Shown here: positions 42,426-52,237 of the stretch, piece by piece
Layout of the letters: each line of letters opens with the position of its first letter
How positions within the stretch are numbered: position 1 is the stretch's first letter
Assembly (NCBI RefSeq): GCF_900102185.1
Contig: NZ_LT629690.1
Span: 682,001 to 746,000, forward strand
Origin: Terriglobus roseus
Lineage (GTDB): Bacteria > Acidobacteriota > Terriglobia > Terriglobales > Acidobacteriaceae
Direction: 5' to 3'
Length of the DNA: 64,000 bases
The notes under the pieces: model-generated
Told to the model about the DNA's origin: nothing
The model's input: only the letters and a program-made list of their open reading frames with translations
Database searches by the model: none
Made by a program: the position numbers and the translations under genes

Positions 42426-43394
42426 CTACTCCCTTGGTGAGATGGAAATCAGTCCGCCGATCGCAGCCACTTCCGACTGGCTGCCAATGATTAGGGGAGT
42501 GCGCACGTGCGGTTCCGTCGGCACGATCTCCAGGATGCGATAGCGTCCGTTACTTGCGGCGCCTCCGGCCTGTTCTGCAATGAAGCTCAGAGGGTTCGCT
42601 TCATACAGCAGGCGCAGCTTGCCGTTGGGAGCTTTCTTGGTTGGCGGATACAGGAACACGCCACCCTTCAGCAGTGTGCGGTGAAAGTCCGCAATGAACG
42701 ATCCCACATAGCGAGAACTATATTTCTTGCCACCCACCAACGTACCGTCGCGGAAACGTGAGATGGCCTTGCCATACACCAGCTGTGATTCGCCGATGTT
42801 GCCCTCGTTCATGGAGTAGTACGGTCCCTGCTCTGGCATCTTCATGTCTTCGCTGCTCAGCAGGAATTCACCTTCGGCGAGCGTGAATGCATGTACGCCA
42901 TTGCCGGCGGTGTAAACCAGGATTGTGGATGGGCCGTAGTTCACATAGAGTGCGGCGATCTGTTCGGTGCCGGGCTGCAGGATGGCTTCTCTGACGGAGA
43001 CACCCGGCTTCAATGCCTGAATAGAAACAATCGTTCCCACGTTGACATTGACGTCAATGTTGGAAGAGCCATCAAGAGGATCAAAGATCGCGATGAACTT
43101 TGCGTTCGGACGGCCTTCGAAGATCACTGGTTCTTCATCTTCTTCGCTGACAACAGCAGCTACAGACGGAAGAGCCTTCAGGACTTCAATCAGAGTGTTG
43201 TCAGCCAGAACGTCCAGCTTCTGTTGCGCTTCGCCTTGCACATTTTCGCTGCCGGCTGCGCCCAGAATATCGTCCAGGCCGGCGGTGCGAATCCTACGTT
43301 CAATGGTTGCCGCACCATCGGCAATCGCGGTGATCAGCGCCGCCAACTCAGGCGTGTGGCGCTGGCGCACATGTTGAAAAAGGGTCATCGCCAT
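42426..43394 (-). CDS. fbp: Fructose-1,6-bisphosphatase class I
   Basis: 322 residues from ATG 43394 (MAMTLFQHV); ATG 43388 is also possible. Metal and substrate motifs: VSEEDEEP, FDPLDGSSNIDVN, LVYGKA-like segment and GGVFLYPPTKKAPNGKLRLLYEANP. Cytosolic enzyme of gluconeogenesis hydrolysing the 1-phosphate. Followed immediately by the AlaX gene. Confidence 0.92.
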   Translation of the reverse strand: MAMTLFQHVRQRHTPELAALITAIADGAATIERRIRTAGLDDILGAAGSENVQGEAQQKLDVLADNTLIEVLKALPSVAAVVSEEDEEPVIFEGRPNAKFIAIFDPLDGSSNIDVNVNVGTIVSIQALKPGVSVREAILQPGTEQIAALYVNYGPSTILVYTAGNGVHAFTLAEGEFLLSSEDMKMPEQGPYYSMNEGNIGESQLVYGKAISRFRDGTLVGGKKYSSRYVGSFIADFHRTLLKGGVFLYPPTKKAPNGKLRLLYEANPLSFIAEQAGGAASNGRYRILEIVPTEPHVRTPLIIGSQSEVAAIGGLISISPRE

Positions 43395-43464
43395 GGCATT
43401 AAGCGTAGCACTCGAGAAAGAATTTCGTGTGTGCAACCGTTATACCCGTCGACAGATGCAGGCG

Positions 43465-44748
43465 TTATGCGCGTTGTGCGCCGCCTGGGAAGATGGTTAG
43501 CCGTGAAGGTGACGGCGGAACTGGAGCGGAGCACACACGATTTCTTCCTTCCTGTTTTGCCCGATACATAGCAGCGTCCGCATCTGCAATCAGTTGTGCT
43601 GGGTCGCTGCCTGGATGCGCGGGCCACAGGGTCGCCACGCCACAACTGACCGTGGTCCACACCTCATGATGTAGTGTCGTATCTCGCTGAAGTGCGGGCG
43701 AACCAGCCACCTGCACCAGTGTGCGGATACGTTCGGCTACCTTAATCGCGAAAGCGGAATCGGTATGAGGCAGCAGGACCAGGAATTCTTCGCCTCCTAT
43801 ACGTGCCACAAAATCATCTTCCTCGCGGAGCGCCTGTTGTAGCAGGGAAGCGACGCGTTGCAGAACGCGATCGCCATAGGGGTGACCGTACGTATCGTTC
43901 ACAAGTTTGAAATGATCCACGTCCACCATCACCGCGCTTAAAGGTGTACGGCTCTCTTGGGTCATCTTCCATATATGCCCAAGTCGCGAATCGTATGCCA
44001 ATCGGTTCGGTAATCCAGTAAGACGGTCGGTGGATGAAAGTGCGACAAGCTCCGCGTTCGCATCGGCCAGCATGCCCCTCTGTAATCTTCCATGTAGTTG
44101 AAGCAGGTAGGAAAACCTACGATCACGTGCAATGGCGTAGTTGGCCGCGAGAGTCAGGAGTACCGACCATGCCATCATGCCGCCTAGCACCAATTTGTGC
44201 GTTAAGGGGAGAAAGCCGTCATTCTTCAGCCACAACACATCCGCAACAGCTAATACGAACGTCGTTGCGGTCGCATATACAAGCTCAAGGCGGATCAGGC
44301 AATTCATGCCCAGCAGCATGAGAATCAGCCCCAACTGCGCCTCAATCGAAACTGTGGTGTTTATCTCATGATGCAAATAAAGGATGCCCAAGGCTCCTGT
44401 CAGGCAGGCGAAAGCTACGCTCAGTTCACGCAGCGCCACGTTCGACTGGTAACGAACAATAGCCGCGGCCAGAAGCATGATGGGCGTGAAGATCAGAAGG
44501 CGTACGAGCACGGCGCGGAGTATATGGTCCGGTGCCATGAAGTAGTCGCTGAGCAGGAAAAAGTCATACACGATGCCCGCGAACAGGCCGTGAGTCAGCA
44601 GCGTGCTTGCACGCGACGCAGCCGTATCGCGCAAATAGCGCTTCTCCACCTCTGGGGTGAAATGCAGCCACGCCACATGGCCCGTCTCAAAGCGACGGAT
44701 CTCCTCGTTGAGCAGCGGCGTGATATCAGCTTGAGTCTGATTTTCCAT
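43465..44748 (-). CDS. Membrane GGDEF diguanylate cyclase
   Basis: 427 residues. N-terminal soluble stretch, about six hydrophobic helices between residues 45 and 215, then a GGDEF domain: DRLTGLPNRLAYD, MVDVDHFKLVNDTYGHPYGD and the active-site RIGGEEF. It should make cyclic di-GMP. The EHxxH-type inhibitory RxxD site was not clearly seen. The C-terminus is basic/Pro-rich. Divergent from aroC. Confidence 0.9.
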   Translation of the reverse strand: MENQTQADITPLLNEEIRRFETGHVAWLHFTPEVEKRYLRDTAASRASTLLTHGLFAGIVYDFFLLSDYFMAPDHILRAVLVRLLIFTPIMLLAAAIVRYQSNVALRELSVAFACLTGALGILYLHHEINTTVSIEAQLGLILMLLGMNCLIRLELVYATATTFVLAVADVLWLKNDGFLPLTHKLVLGGMMAWSVLLTLAANYAIARDRRFSYLLQLHGRLQRGMLADANAELVALSSTDRLTGLPNRLAYDSRLGHIWKMTQESRTPLSAVMVDVDHFKLVNDTYGHPYGDRVLQRVASLLQQALREEDDFVARIGGEEFLVLLPHTDSAFAIKVAERIRTLVQVAGSPALQRDTTLHHEVWTTVSCGVATLWPAHPGSDPAQLIADADAAMYRAKQEGRNRVCSAPVPPSPSRLTIFPGGAQRA

Positions 44749-44945
44749 ATGTTTACAGGAAATAGCCTAGTCTCCACCCTTCAGGTGATCTATGCCACAG
44801 CAGAGCCAAACTGACCCACCTTTCGGGTCAGACGCTGTAGCGTCTTTACACAAATTAAGTAAGCGTTGCGAGTGATCGTCTTGGGGAGTCACCCTGAAAG
44901 AGCTAGATGCTACTTGTTACAATCGAGTTTTGATCAGGGTGGAAG

Positions 44946-46130
44946 ATGCTTCAATTCTCTACAGCCGGTGAAAGCCACGGAGAGGCTCTTGTGGCCATGC
45001 TCAGCGGCCTCCCCGCCGGGGTTCCGGTGGACAGCGCATTCCTTGCACGTGAACTTTGGCGTCGCCAGCAGGGCTTCGGCCGTGGCGGTCGCATGCGTAT
45101 TGAGACGGATACAGCGCATATCCTCTCCGGTGTTCGTCACGGTAAAACAATTGGGTCGCCCATTGCGATGACCATTGCCAACCGCGACTGGAAGAACTGG
45201 GAAGAAATCCTTCCAGTAGAAGAAGGTGATCCTTCGCGGCATAAGGCAGTGGCGTCGCCGCGTCCAGGTCATGCCGATTTGGCCGGAGCTCTGAAGTACA
45301 ACTTCGCTGACGCCCGTTACATTCTGGAGCGCGCCTCTGCACGCGAATCCACGGCACGCGTTGCTGCCGGCGCCATTGCCAAAATGTTCCTCCGTTCGCT
45401 GGGTGTTGAGGTGCTTTCGCATGTCGTCCGTGTCGGTGCTGTGGAACTGCAGCGCCCTTACCAGTGGGATGAGATTGTTGCCAGTACTGCTCGCGAAACC
45501 GTTCTTCTGAACTGCATCGACCCTGAAGTTGAGCAGCAGATGAAGGGTGAGGTGGATAAGGCTCTGCGTACTGGCGATACCGTGGGTGGGGTCTTTGAGG
45601 TGGTAGTGCATGGCCTGCCTGCCGGCATTGGCAGCCACGTGACGTGGGAAGGCCGTCTGGATGGCTTACTAGCGCAGGCTGTGATGAGCCTGCAGGCGGT
45701 GAAGGCGGTTGAGATTGGCCGCGGTGTGACGGCTGCGGAGTCCATGGGATCCACCGTTCACGACGCTATTCACTATGCCACGCAAGAGGAAGCTTCCGCC
45801 GCGCATACCCGCTTCACCCGCGAGAGCAACAACGCGGGCGGTATTGAAGGTGGCATCTCCAACGGTCAGGACGTGACTGTACGCGGATACCTGAAGCCCA
45901 TCAGCACATTGCGTCGTCCGCTGGCGTCGGTGAACTTCGAGACCCGCGAACCGGTGAAGGCGGCGTATGAACGCAGCGACGTCTGCGTGGTCCCCGCTGC
46001 TGGTGTAGCGGCGGAGGCGATGGTTGCCATCACAATGGCAAAGCTGGTGCTGGAGAAGTTCGGCGGCGACAGTCTGGTGGAAACGCAGCGCAACCTCAAC
46101 GGTTATCTTGAGCAGATCCGGAAGTTCTAA
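44946..46130 (+). CDS. aroC: Chorismate synthase
   Basis: 394 residues, normal length. Signatures include FSTAGESHGEALVAMLSGLPAGVP, GFGRGGRMRIETD, ILSGVRHGKTIGSPIAM, RPGHADLAGALKYNF and RESTARVAAGAI. Makes chorismate from EPSP using reduced FMN. First gene of aroC-def-fmt (4-base gap to def). Confidence 0.95.
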   Translation: MLQFSTAGESHGEALVAMLSGLPAGVPVDSAFLARELWRRQQGFGRGGRMRIETDTAHILSGVRHGKTIGSPIAMTIANRDWKNWEEILPVEEGDPSRHKAVASPRPGHADLAGALKYNFADARYILERASARESTARVAAGAIAKMFLRSLGVEVLSHVVRVGAVELQRPYQWDEIVASTARETVLLNCIDPEVEQQMKGEVDKALRTGDTVGGVFEVVVHGLPAGIGSHVTWEGRLDGLLAQAVMSLQAVKAVEIGRGVTAAESMGSTVHDAIHYATQEEASAAHTRFTRESNNAGGIEGGISNGQDVTVRGYLKPISTLRRPLASVNFETREPVKAAYERSDVCVVPAAGVAAEAMVAITMAKLVLEKFGGDSLVETQRNLNGYLEQIRKF

Positions 46131-46134
46131 GGCA

Positions 46135-46644
46135 ATGATCTATCCCATCGTGAAGTATCCGGAGTCGGTGTTGCTGAAGAAGGCACAGCCCGTCACCGAG
46201 TTCAACGCCGACCTGAAGAAGCTGGCGGACGACATGTTTGAGAGCATGTATGCCGCCGAGGGCATCGGCCTGGCTGCGCCGCAGATTGGTATCAGCAAGC
46301 GCATGTACGTGGTAGACCTGTCCGTGGGGAAGAACCCGGAAGAGCGCCTTGTCCTTATCAACCCTGAGATCATCGAGAAGGAAGGGAAGCAGACCGAGGA
46401 AGAGGGCTGCCTCTCGTTGCCGGATATCCGCGACAAGGTGAACCGTCACTTCCGCGTGCGTATGCGTGCGCAGGACGTGGATGGCAAGTGGTTCGAGATC
46501 GACGGCGAGGAACTACTGTCTCGGGCGTTCCAGCATGAGCTGGATCATCTTGATGGCATCCTGTTCATCGACCGCCTTTCGCGGCTGAAGAAGGACCTGA
46601 TTTTGCGGCGCATTCGTAAGCTCATCAAGAACGGCGAGTGGTAA
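46135..46644 (+). CDS. def: Peptide deformylase
   Basis: 169 residues from ATG 46135. The three metal-site motifs are intact: GIGLAAPQIG, EEGCLSLPDI and QHELDHLDGILF. It removes the N-formyl group from nascent proteins. An earlier in-frame extension lies inside aroC and is rejected. Four bases separate it from fmt, the gene for the matching formylation step. Confidence 0.95.
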   Translation: MIYPIVKYPESVLLKKAQPVTEFNADLKKLADDMFESMYAAEGIGLAAPQIGISKRMYVVDLSVGKNPEERLVLINPEIIEKEGKQTEEEGCLSLPDIRDKVNRHFRVRMRAQDVDGKWFEIDGEELLSRAFQHELDHLDGILFIDRLSRLKKDLILRRIRKLIKNGEW

Positions 46645-46648
46645 TCGC

Positions 46649-47584
46649 ATGAAGCTGGTCTTTTGCGGCACTCCTGTTTTTGCTGTTCCGACGCTTGAGG
46701 CGTTGATTGGGGCGGGGCATGGGGTGGAGCTGGTGCTGTCGCAGCCGGATAAGCCGGTGGGGCGGAGTGGTGAGGTGAATCCCACGCCGGTGAAGGTGGC
46801 GGCTACGGCGCACGGTATCCCGGTACTGCAGCCGGAGAAGCTCAAGACCAACCAGGCGCTTCGCTCCTCGCTGGAAGCCATTGCGCCCGATGCCATCATC
46901 GTGGTCGCCTATGGCCGCATCATCCCACAGTGGATGCTGGACTTGCCTAAGTATGGCTGCCTGAACGGGCATGGTTCGCTGTTGCCGCGCTGGCGAGGCG
47001 CTGCGCCTATTCAGTGGGCGATTGCGGCGGGCGATGCGGAGACCGGCGTGACGACGATGCTGCTCAACGCAGGGCTCGATACCGGACCGATGCTGCTGAA
47101 GCGGTCTATTCCTGTTACCGATACGACCACTTCGCCGGAGCTGTTCGTATCGCTGGCGCAGATTGGTGCGGAGCTGATGGTGGAGACGCTTGCCGGACTG
47201 GAAGCGGGAACCATCACGCCGGAGGAGCAGGACGATTCGCTGGCGACCCTTGCGCCGCTCCTGACGCGGGACGATGCACGTATCGACTTCAGTCTCACCT
47301 CTCGTGAGATCGATCAGCGGTTCCGTGGCTTCCAGCCCTGGCCAGGAGCTTTCACCGCTCTTCGCGGTAAGAAGCTGATTGTGCACGGAATGCACGTTGT
47401 TGAGGAGCATAGCGTTACGGCTCCCGGAACTTTGACGATCCGCGATGGAGCGATGGAAGTGGCCTGCGGTTCGGGTTCTGCCATCGTTTTCGATGAAGTG
47501 CAGCTTGAGGGGAAGAAGCGGATGCCTGCGGCCGACTTCCTGCGCGGATTTCAATTGAAGAGTGGCGAATTGCTCGGCGGGTAA
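46649..47584 (+). CDS. fmt: Methionyl-tRNA formyltransferase
   Basis: 311 residues. MKLVFCGTPVFAVPTLEAL opens the formyltransferase fold; NGHGSLLPRWRGAAPIQWAI carries the SLLP catalytic region, and the C-terminal OB-like domain follows. It formylates initiator Met-tRNA using 10-formyl-THF. Co-transcribed with def. Confidence 0.95.
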   Translation: MKLVFCGTPVFAVPTLEALIGAGHGVELVLSQPDKPVGRSGEVNPTPVKVAATAHGIPVLQPEKLKTNQALRSSLEAIAPDAIIVVAYGRIIPQWMLDLPKYGCLNGHGSLLPRWRGAAPIQWAIAAGDAETGVTTMLLNAGLDTGPMLLKRSIPVTDTTTSPELFVSLAQIGAELMVETLAGLEAGTITPEEQDDSLATLAPLLTRDDARIDFSLTSREIDQRFRGFQPWPGAFTALRGKKLIVHGMHVVEEHSVTAPGTLTIRDGAMEVACGSGSAIVFDEVQLEGKKRMPAADFLRGFQLKSGELLGG

Positions 47585-47590
47585 ACGGGC

Positions 47591-47713
47591 TACCCCACCC
47601 CCCTCCCCCCCCATTTCTCTAAAATCGTCTTTCTATTGGGGTTACGGCGTTGGTGGCTGTAAAATCGTCTATCCATTGGGGTTAGAGGCAAAATCGTCTT
47701 TCTAAAAGAGTTA
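47591..47713. repeat. Pyrimidine tract and three AAAATCGTCT direct repeats after fmt
   Basis: A C-rich tract (47595-47612) is followed by related units starting AAAATCGTCT at 47621, 47661 and 47690. The first two continue to ATTGGGGTTA, and the third runs into the terminator hairpin. Function unknown; such units look like a lineage-specific intergenic repeat. Confidence 0.6.
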
Positions 47714-47739
47714 GGGCCGCGCTATGCGCGGCCCTAACT
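47709..47739 (+). terminator. Strong hairpin, probable fmt terminator
   Basis: AGTTAGGGCCGCGC (47709-47722) pairs perfectly with GCGCGGCCCTAACT (47726-47739) around a 3-base loop. Only a modest T-rich stretch (gtctatttctt) follows, but position after aroC-def-fmt fits termination. Confidence 0.7.
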
Positions 47740-48418
47740 GTCTATTTCTTATTGTAGCTGTTTGAGCTAAATACCATGCCAGCTGGAACCATCCTGTTTT
47801 GTGGCGGTTGTGCGATTCAGGGCTTGACAGCATTTGGATCGGGCTCGGTCCCACCATGTCCCCGGCCAGGTTAGTCGCTGGTTTCTGTCCGATCTGGGGA
47901 GGGGGCCTTCGATGCTTCTGACTGCCGCTTCCCGTTTCGATTCTCCCGTTTCGCGTCTCTTTGAGCCGACAACCTGCTTTTGATCAGGTCGACTCCCTCG
48001 CGATGGAAGTTCGTTTTTATCTCGCTATCATCTGGTGAAAAAAGATGAGGTTATTGTGCGGTTAATTAATCCAAATGGTTGCTTCTGGCGAGGCGGTTAT
48101 ATGTTCACGCGATCGACATAATCGCTCATGGATAAGATCGCATTTTTTGCAATTAATTTTGTTCACACTCAATTATTGAGTTTTCGGAGTCATATTTTGA
48201 TGTTTTATCCCTTGCGCGGAAAGTTGACTTATCGGCAAAAACCTTAATTAGGCAGGATTCTCCGGAAGAAGTTACCGATAACTGCGCAGAATTTTTCCGC
48301 GCCTTCTCTTTGATGCTTCTAAGTTGCTCATACCACACACAAAATATTCAGGTCATTTGCGGCCACCGAAATGCAATTACCCGGGCAAGTAATGTATCTC
48401 CCCCTGGAGTAATTCAGT
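47740..48418. other. Intergenic region upstream of the Ig/beta-helix protein
   Basis: About 680 bases with no coding sequence I can support. It includes AT-rich stretches (48055-48200) that may hold the promoter and a long leader for the downstream surface protein. No riboswitch was recognised. Confidence 0.4.
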
Positions 48419-50764
48419 TTGACAGTTCACAGAAGTCGTCTAGCAGCTTTATGCATCGGTGTGTCTATACTCATTGGCGGCGGCCAGGGTATATCTGCAC
48501 AGCGCCATTCGGGACATGGGTCCTATGTATCGGCGAGTATTAGTGCCTCACCTACCTCTATTACGTCGGGCAAAAGCTCAACGCTTACCTGGAGCACGAC
48601 ATCGGCTACGTCTGTGACACTTAATGGTGCTACGGTCGCTTCGTCAGGTTCGAAAACTGTTTCCCCAACATCGACTACGACATATTCGCTCGTTGCCAAG
48701 AACGGAAGCTCAAGCAAGACTGCTACAACTTCTGTGTCAGTCACGGCACCGGCAGCGACACCAACAGCAACCATTACAGCTTCGCCAACCTCGATCACTT
48801 CAGGTTCGAAATCAACTCTTACCTGGAGCACGACATCTGCGACATCTGTAACGCTTAACGGTACGGCTGTAGCTACTTCCGGCTCGATGAGTGTTTCGCC
48901 AACAGCGACCACTTCGTATTCGCTGGTTGCCAGCAACGGAAGCACGAGCAAGACTGCGACGACATCCGTTGCAGTAACTTCAGCAGCGACACCAACCGCA
49001 ACTATTACAGCTTCGCCTACTTCGATCACTTCAGGTCAGAGCTCGACTCTTACCTGGAGCACGACGTCTGCGACATCCGTAACGCTTAACGGTACGGCTG
49101 TAGCTACGTCCGGCTCGATGAGTGTTTCGCCAACAGCGACCACTTCGTATTCGCTGGTTGCCAGCAACGGAAGCACGAGCAAGACCGCATCGACATCTGT
49201 TGCAGTGACTGCATCGCAGCCCTCTGGTGGTAGTTCCACAACTGGCGCGCCGCACATTAACTACACGGATCTTAACGTTGGCGCAGGCACGGGCGGTGAC
49301 AACGGAAACGGCGTGTATGTCCGCATCTTCGGTAGCCATTTCGGAGCATCGCAGGGATCAAGCACCGTAACACTCGGTGGATACCTTGTAACCAACTGCA
49401 CCCTGTGCTCGTGGAGTGACACGGTTATTGTTGCTCAGCTTGGATCAGCAGCAAAGACCGGCAACATTGTTGTGACTGCGAACGGACTTGCATCCAACGG
49501 CTCTCCGTTCACTGTTACGCCGACGACGATCGTTTTCGTATCGCCCAATGGCGTGGATACAAACGATGGCAGCTTCGCAGCTCCGTTCAAGACGTGGCGC
49601 GCAGCCTTTAACTCTGTAACGTCCAAGGACTCTTCTTCTCCTTCGCAGAACACCGTGATCTATCTGATGCCGGGAGCGAACGTCAGCATGGATGATGGTC
49701 GCGGATACAACGCTGCAATTTCAACGGATCTTGGCGGTAAGTCGACAACCAGCCAGCTCTCGATTGTTGGCTACCCTGGCGGTACTGTGAATGTTGGCAG
49801 CACCAGCATTTCGAACGGTGTCAAGGGATGGGGCAAGTACATCACCATTGCTAACCTCAACATTGTTGGTCAGAGCTCTGCGATTGATGCAGAGGCTGGC
49901 AACATCCGCATCATCAACAACAGCCTTTCGTGCCCTGCTCCTCCTTCGGGTCTTGGCGGAACGGCATGTGTTCTTGCTGAAACCACCACCACTTCTGACA
50001 CCTGGGCATTCCAGGGAAACAATGTTCACGATACCGGCGGAAACGTAGACAAGACTTACCATGCTGTCTACTTCTCTTCGAACGCGAACCACGCAGATGT
50101 GGGCTGGAACACGATTGGTCAGAACTTCAAGGGCTACTGCCGCAGCATTATGTTCCATGCGACGACAGGTGGCAACCAGTATGACCTGCACGTGCATGAC
50201 AACAACATCACGGGTGGATACTGCGATGGCATCCAGCTCGCATCGGTTGATCCTTCGCTAGGAACGGTTGAGATCTATAACAACGTTGTCTCTCACGTTG
50301 CGATTGCCTCTAACCCCTACGGTGTGGCGAACGAAGCCGGTATTGCTATCAACTCTGATCCTCCGGCTTCAACCAGCGGTACGGTGCAGATCTATAACAA
50401 TACGGTTGTGGATGCGGGTGCATACACGACTGGCAACCAGAATGGATGCTTTGGTGTGGTCTATGCCGGAGCAGGCATCAACTTGACCAACAACATCTGT
50501 GTTCAGCCTTCTTCGGCACAGCCTTACATTCAGCCGAAGAGCGCAGGTGTAACGGGTACGAACAACCTGTGGTCCGGTGCTGGAGCTGCTCCGTCGTTCG
50601 ATTCACGACCGGTAACAACTGCACCGAGCTTTGTATCCACCACCAACTTCGCTCTGCAGTCGAGCTCAGCTGGTAAGTCGGCAGGAACTTCCTCCAAGAT
50701 GTCTGCAGTCGACATTATTGGAAATCAGCGTGGTACCACCCCGTCGATGGGAGCTTACCAATAA
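48419..50764 (+). CDS. Exported Ig-repeat / parallel beta-helix surface protein
   Basis: 781 residues, TTG start with GGAG 9 bases upstream. Signal peptide about 1-27 (LCIGVSILIGGGQGISAQ). Three Ig-like repeats of 77-78 residues (about 38-265), each SPTSITSG..STLTWSTTSATSVTLNG, then an IPT-like domain (YVRIFGSHFGASQG). A right-handed beta-helix with many Asn-rich turns (IRIINNSLS, VQIYNNTVV, NLTNNICVQ) follows from about 370 to 740. Such folds often bind or cleave polysaccharide; no catalytic set identified. Confidence 0.8.
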   Translation: MTVHRSRLAALCIGVSILIGGGQGISAQRHSGHGSYVSASISASPTSITSGKSSTLTWSTTSATSVTLNGATVASSGSKTVSPTSTTTYSLVAKNGSSSKTATTSVSVTAPAATPTATITASPTSITSGSKSTLTWSTTSATSVTLNGTAVATSGSMSVSPTATTSYSLVASNGSTSKTATTSVAVTSAATPTATITASPTSITSGQSSTLTWSTTSATSVTLNGTAVATSGSMSVSPTATTSYSLVASNGSTSKTASTSVAVTASQPSGGSSTTGAPHINYTDLNVGAGTGGDNGNGVYVRIFGSHFGASQGSSTVTLGGYLVTNCTLCSWSDTVIVAQLGSAAKTGNIVVTANGLASNGSPFTVTPTTIVFVSPNGVDTNDGSFAAPFKTWRAAFNSVTSKDSSSPSQNTVIYLMPGANVSMDDGRGYNAAISTDLGGKSTTSQLSIVGYPGGTVNVGSTSISNGVKGWGKYITIANLNIVGQSSAIDAEAGNIRIINNSLSCPAPPSGLGGTACVLAETTTTSDTWAFQGNNVHDTGGNVDKTYHAVYFSSNANHADVGWNTIGQNFKGYCRSIMFHATTGGNQYDLHVHDNNITGGYCDGIQLASVDPSLGTVEIYNNVVSHVAIASNPYGVANEAGIAINSDPPASTSGTVQIYNNTVVDAGAYTTGNQNGCFGVVYAGAGINLTNNICVQPSSAQPYIQPKSAGVTGTNNLWSGAGAAPSFDSRPVTTAPSFVSTTNFALQSSSAGKSAGTSSKMSAVDIIGNQRGTTPSMGAYQ
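48545..49215 (+). repeat. Three tandem ~231-234-bp coding repeats
   Basis: Corresponding positions fall at about 48557, 48791 and 49022. Units two and three are nearly identical at DNA level across most of their length, which suggests recent duplication or gene conversion. They encode the Ig-like domains of the surface protein. Confidence 0.8.
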
Positions 50765-50770
50765 CCTAAG

Positions 50771-50800
50771 TTGGGTCGCCGTAGAAATTCGGCGGCCCAA
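50771..50800 (+). terminator. Rho-independent-like terminator of the beta-helix gene
   Basis: TTGGGTCGCCG (50771-50781) pairs with CGGCGGCCCAA (50790-50800) with one G-T pair, 8-base loop, followed by tttaatt. It lies 7 bases after the stop. Confidence 0.7.
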
Positions 50801-50906
50801 TTTAATTACGCGGGAGTTTTACCTGTAATTGGGTAGTTATTAATCTCACGCGGGAAGTTATCAGGATGAATGATCTGCCGTAAGTTAATTGCGGAAGATT
50901 TCATGC

Positions 50907-50947
50907 GGCCACTTATGTCCATAAGACAACTTATGGGATAAGTGGCC
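50907..50947. terminator. Long imperfect hairpin between convergent genes
   Basis: GGCCACTTATGTCCATAAG (50907-50925) pairs with CTTATGGGATAAGTGGCC (50930-50947) over almost its whole length with a 4-base loop. It lies 51 bases beyond the rsmB stop and may terminate rsmB on the minus strand. Confidence 0.55.
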
Positions 50948-50997
50948 GATTCATTTTCCGTGTGTATTTGTCCTTGTCCCCGCGTGGGTGGATTTCC

Positions 50998-52230
50998 TTA
51001 TTCAGCGGGGCTTGTCTCCAGCAGGGCGGCGAAGAAGCCGTCGCAGGGCTGGGTGCCGGGGAGCGTTCGAAGTGTGCCATCGATTGCTGCCGCTGAGACG
51101 GACTGGGGAAGCAGGGATGTGAGGTCGATGGTGCGGTGGGATCCGGTGGTTACCGCGTTTACGACTTCGAGGTTTTCTTCTGGTTCCAGAGAGCAGGTGG
51201 AGTAGATCAGTCGTCCGCCGGGTGCCAGTAGCAGCAGGGCCTGGTTCAGGATGGCCTTTTGACGGTCTGCCTGGCGGGGTAGGTCGCTTTGTCTTAACCT
51301 GTGCCGAATCTCGGGGTTACGGGATAGAGTCCCGGTTCCGCTGCACGGTGCGTCGCAGAGGATGAGGTCGAATTTTCCGGCTTGCAGCTCGGCTGGAGGG
51401 GCGGTCATGTCGGCCAGGAGCGTCTTCACGTGCTTGGTGGATTCGGAGCGGTCCATGCGTTTGCGCATGGCTTCGAGGCGCTTGGGGCTGATGTCGCAGG
51501 CGATGATTTCTGCCTGCGGATGGCGGATGGCCAGCACGGCGGTTTTGCCGCCGGGGGCAGCGCAGCAGTCGAGGATTCGCTTGGGGTTGGGGACGGCGGC
51601 GGCAGTGATTTCGGCGATGGCGCGTGAGCCGTCGTCGATCTGCGGCAGGCCTTCTTCCGGGGTGTAGAGCTGGCCGGAGGGTGGCTCCTGCTGGTCGTAG
51701 GTGGCGATGCGTCGGGTGGCGGCGGTGCCGAAGTTTTTGCGCCAGCGGGTTATCAGCCACTCAGGGTGCGCCTGCTCTTCGGGTGTCATGGTGACGATCA
51801 GCGGCGTGCGTTTGGGGGATTCCTTTTCGCGCTGGACGCGGCGAAGGATCGCGTTGACCATGCCGGCGGCGTGGGGTGCCCCGTTGTCTCGCGCCATTTC
51901 CACGCTTTCGTTGATGGCGGCGTGCGGCGGGATGCGGTCCATGTGCAGCAGCTGGAAGATGCCGAGGCGAAGGGCGAGCAGGGCGGCGGGGTGGAGTTCC
52001 GCGTCGGGGCGCTGCAGCATGGGGCGCATGACGGCGTCGAGTTGCGACTGCCAACGGAGGACGCCGAGGACGAGCGCGGTGGTGAGGTTGCGGTCTTCTG
52101 GGGAGAGGCGGTTGACGGCGGGGGAGTGCAGCAGGTCGTCAGAGTGCGCCGCGCTGGACATGACGCGATAGAGGATCTGGATGGCGGCGTCGCGGGCGGG
52201 GGAGATGGCGGGTTGGTTCTGTGATTTCAC
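50998..52230 (-). CDS. rsmB: 16S rRNA m5C967 methyltransferase RsmB
   Basis: 410 residues, GTG start. N-terminal NusB-like RNA-binding domain (ARDAAIQILYRVM, VLGVLRWQSQLDAVM) then SAM methyltransferase domain: CCAAPGGKTAVLA, ACDISPKRLEAMRKR, the motif IV DAPCSGTGT and the motif VI STCSLEPEEN with the catalytic Cys. Often linked to def-fmt; here separated from fmt by the beta-helix gene. It lies 7 bases after the MFS gene. Confidence 0.92.
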   Translation of the reverse strand: MKSQNQPAISPARDAAIQILYRVMSSAAHSDDLLHSPAVNRLSPEDRNLTTALVLGVLRWQSQLDAVMRPMLQRPDAELHPAALLALRLGIFQLLHMDRIPPHAAINESVEMARDNGAPHAAGMVNAILRRVQREKESPKRTPLIVTMTPEEQAHPEWLITRWRKNFGTAATRRIATYDQQEPPSGQLYTPEEGLPQIDDGSRAIAEITAAAVPNPKRILDCCAAPGGKTAVLAIRHPQAEIIACDISPKRLEAMRKRMDRSESTKHVKTLLADMTAPPAELQAGKFDLILCDAPCSGTGTLSRNPEIRHRLRQSDLPRQADRQKAILNQALLLLAPGGRLIYSTCSLEPEENLEVVNAVTTGSHRTIDLTSLLPQSVSAAAIDGTLRTLPGTQPCDGFFAALLETSPAE

Positions 52231-52237
52231 GCTCGTT

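Noticed and set aside
46625-47614. 329-residue reading frame opposite fmt
   Set aside because: Arg/His-rich shadow of fmt in GC-rich DNA, with no family motifs.
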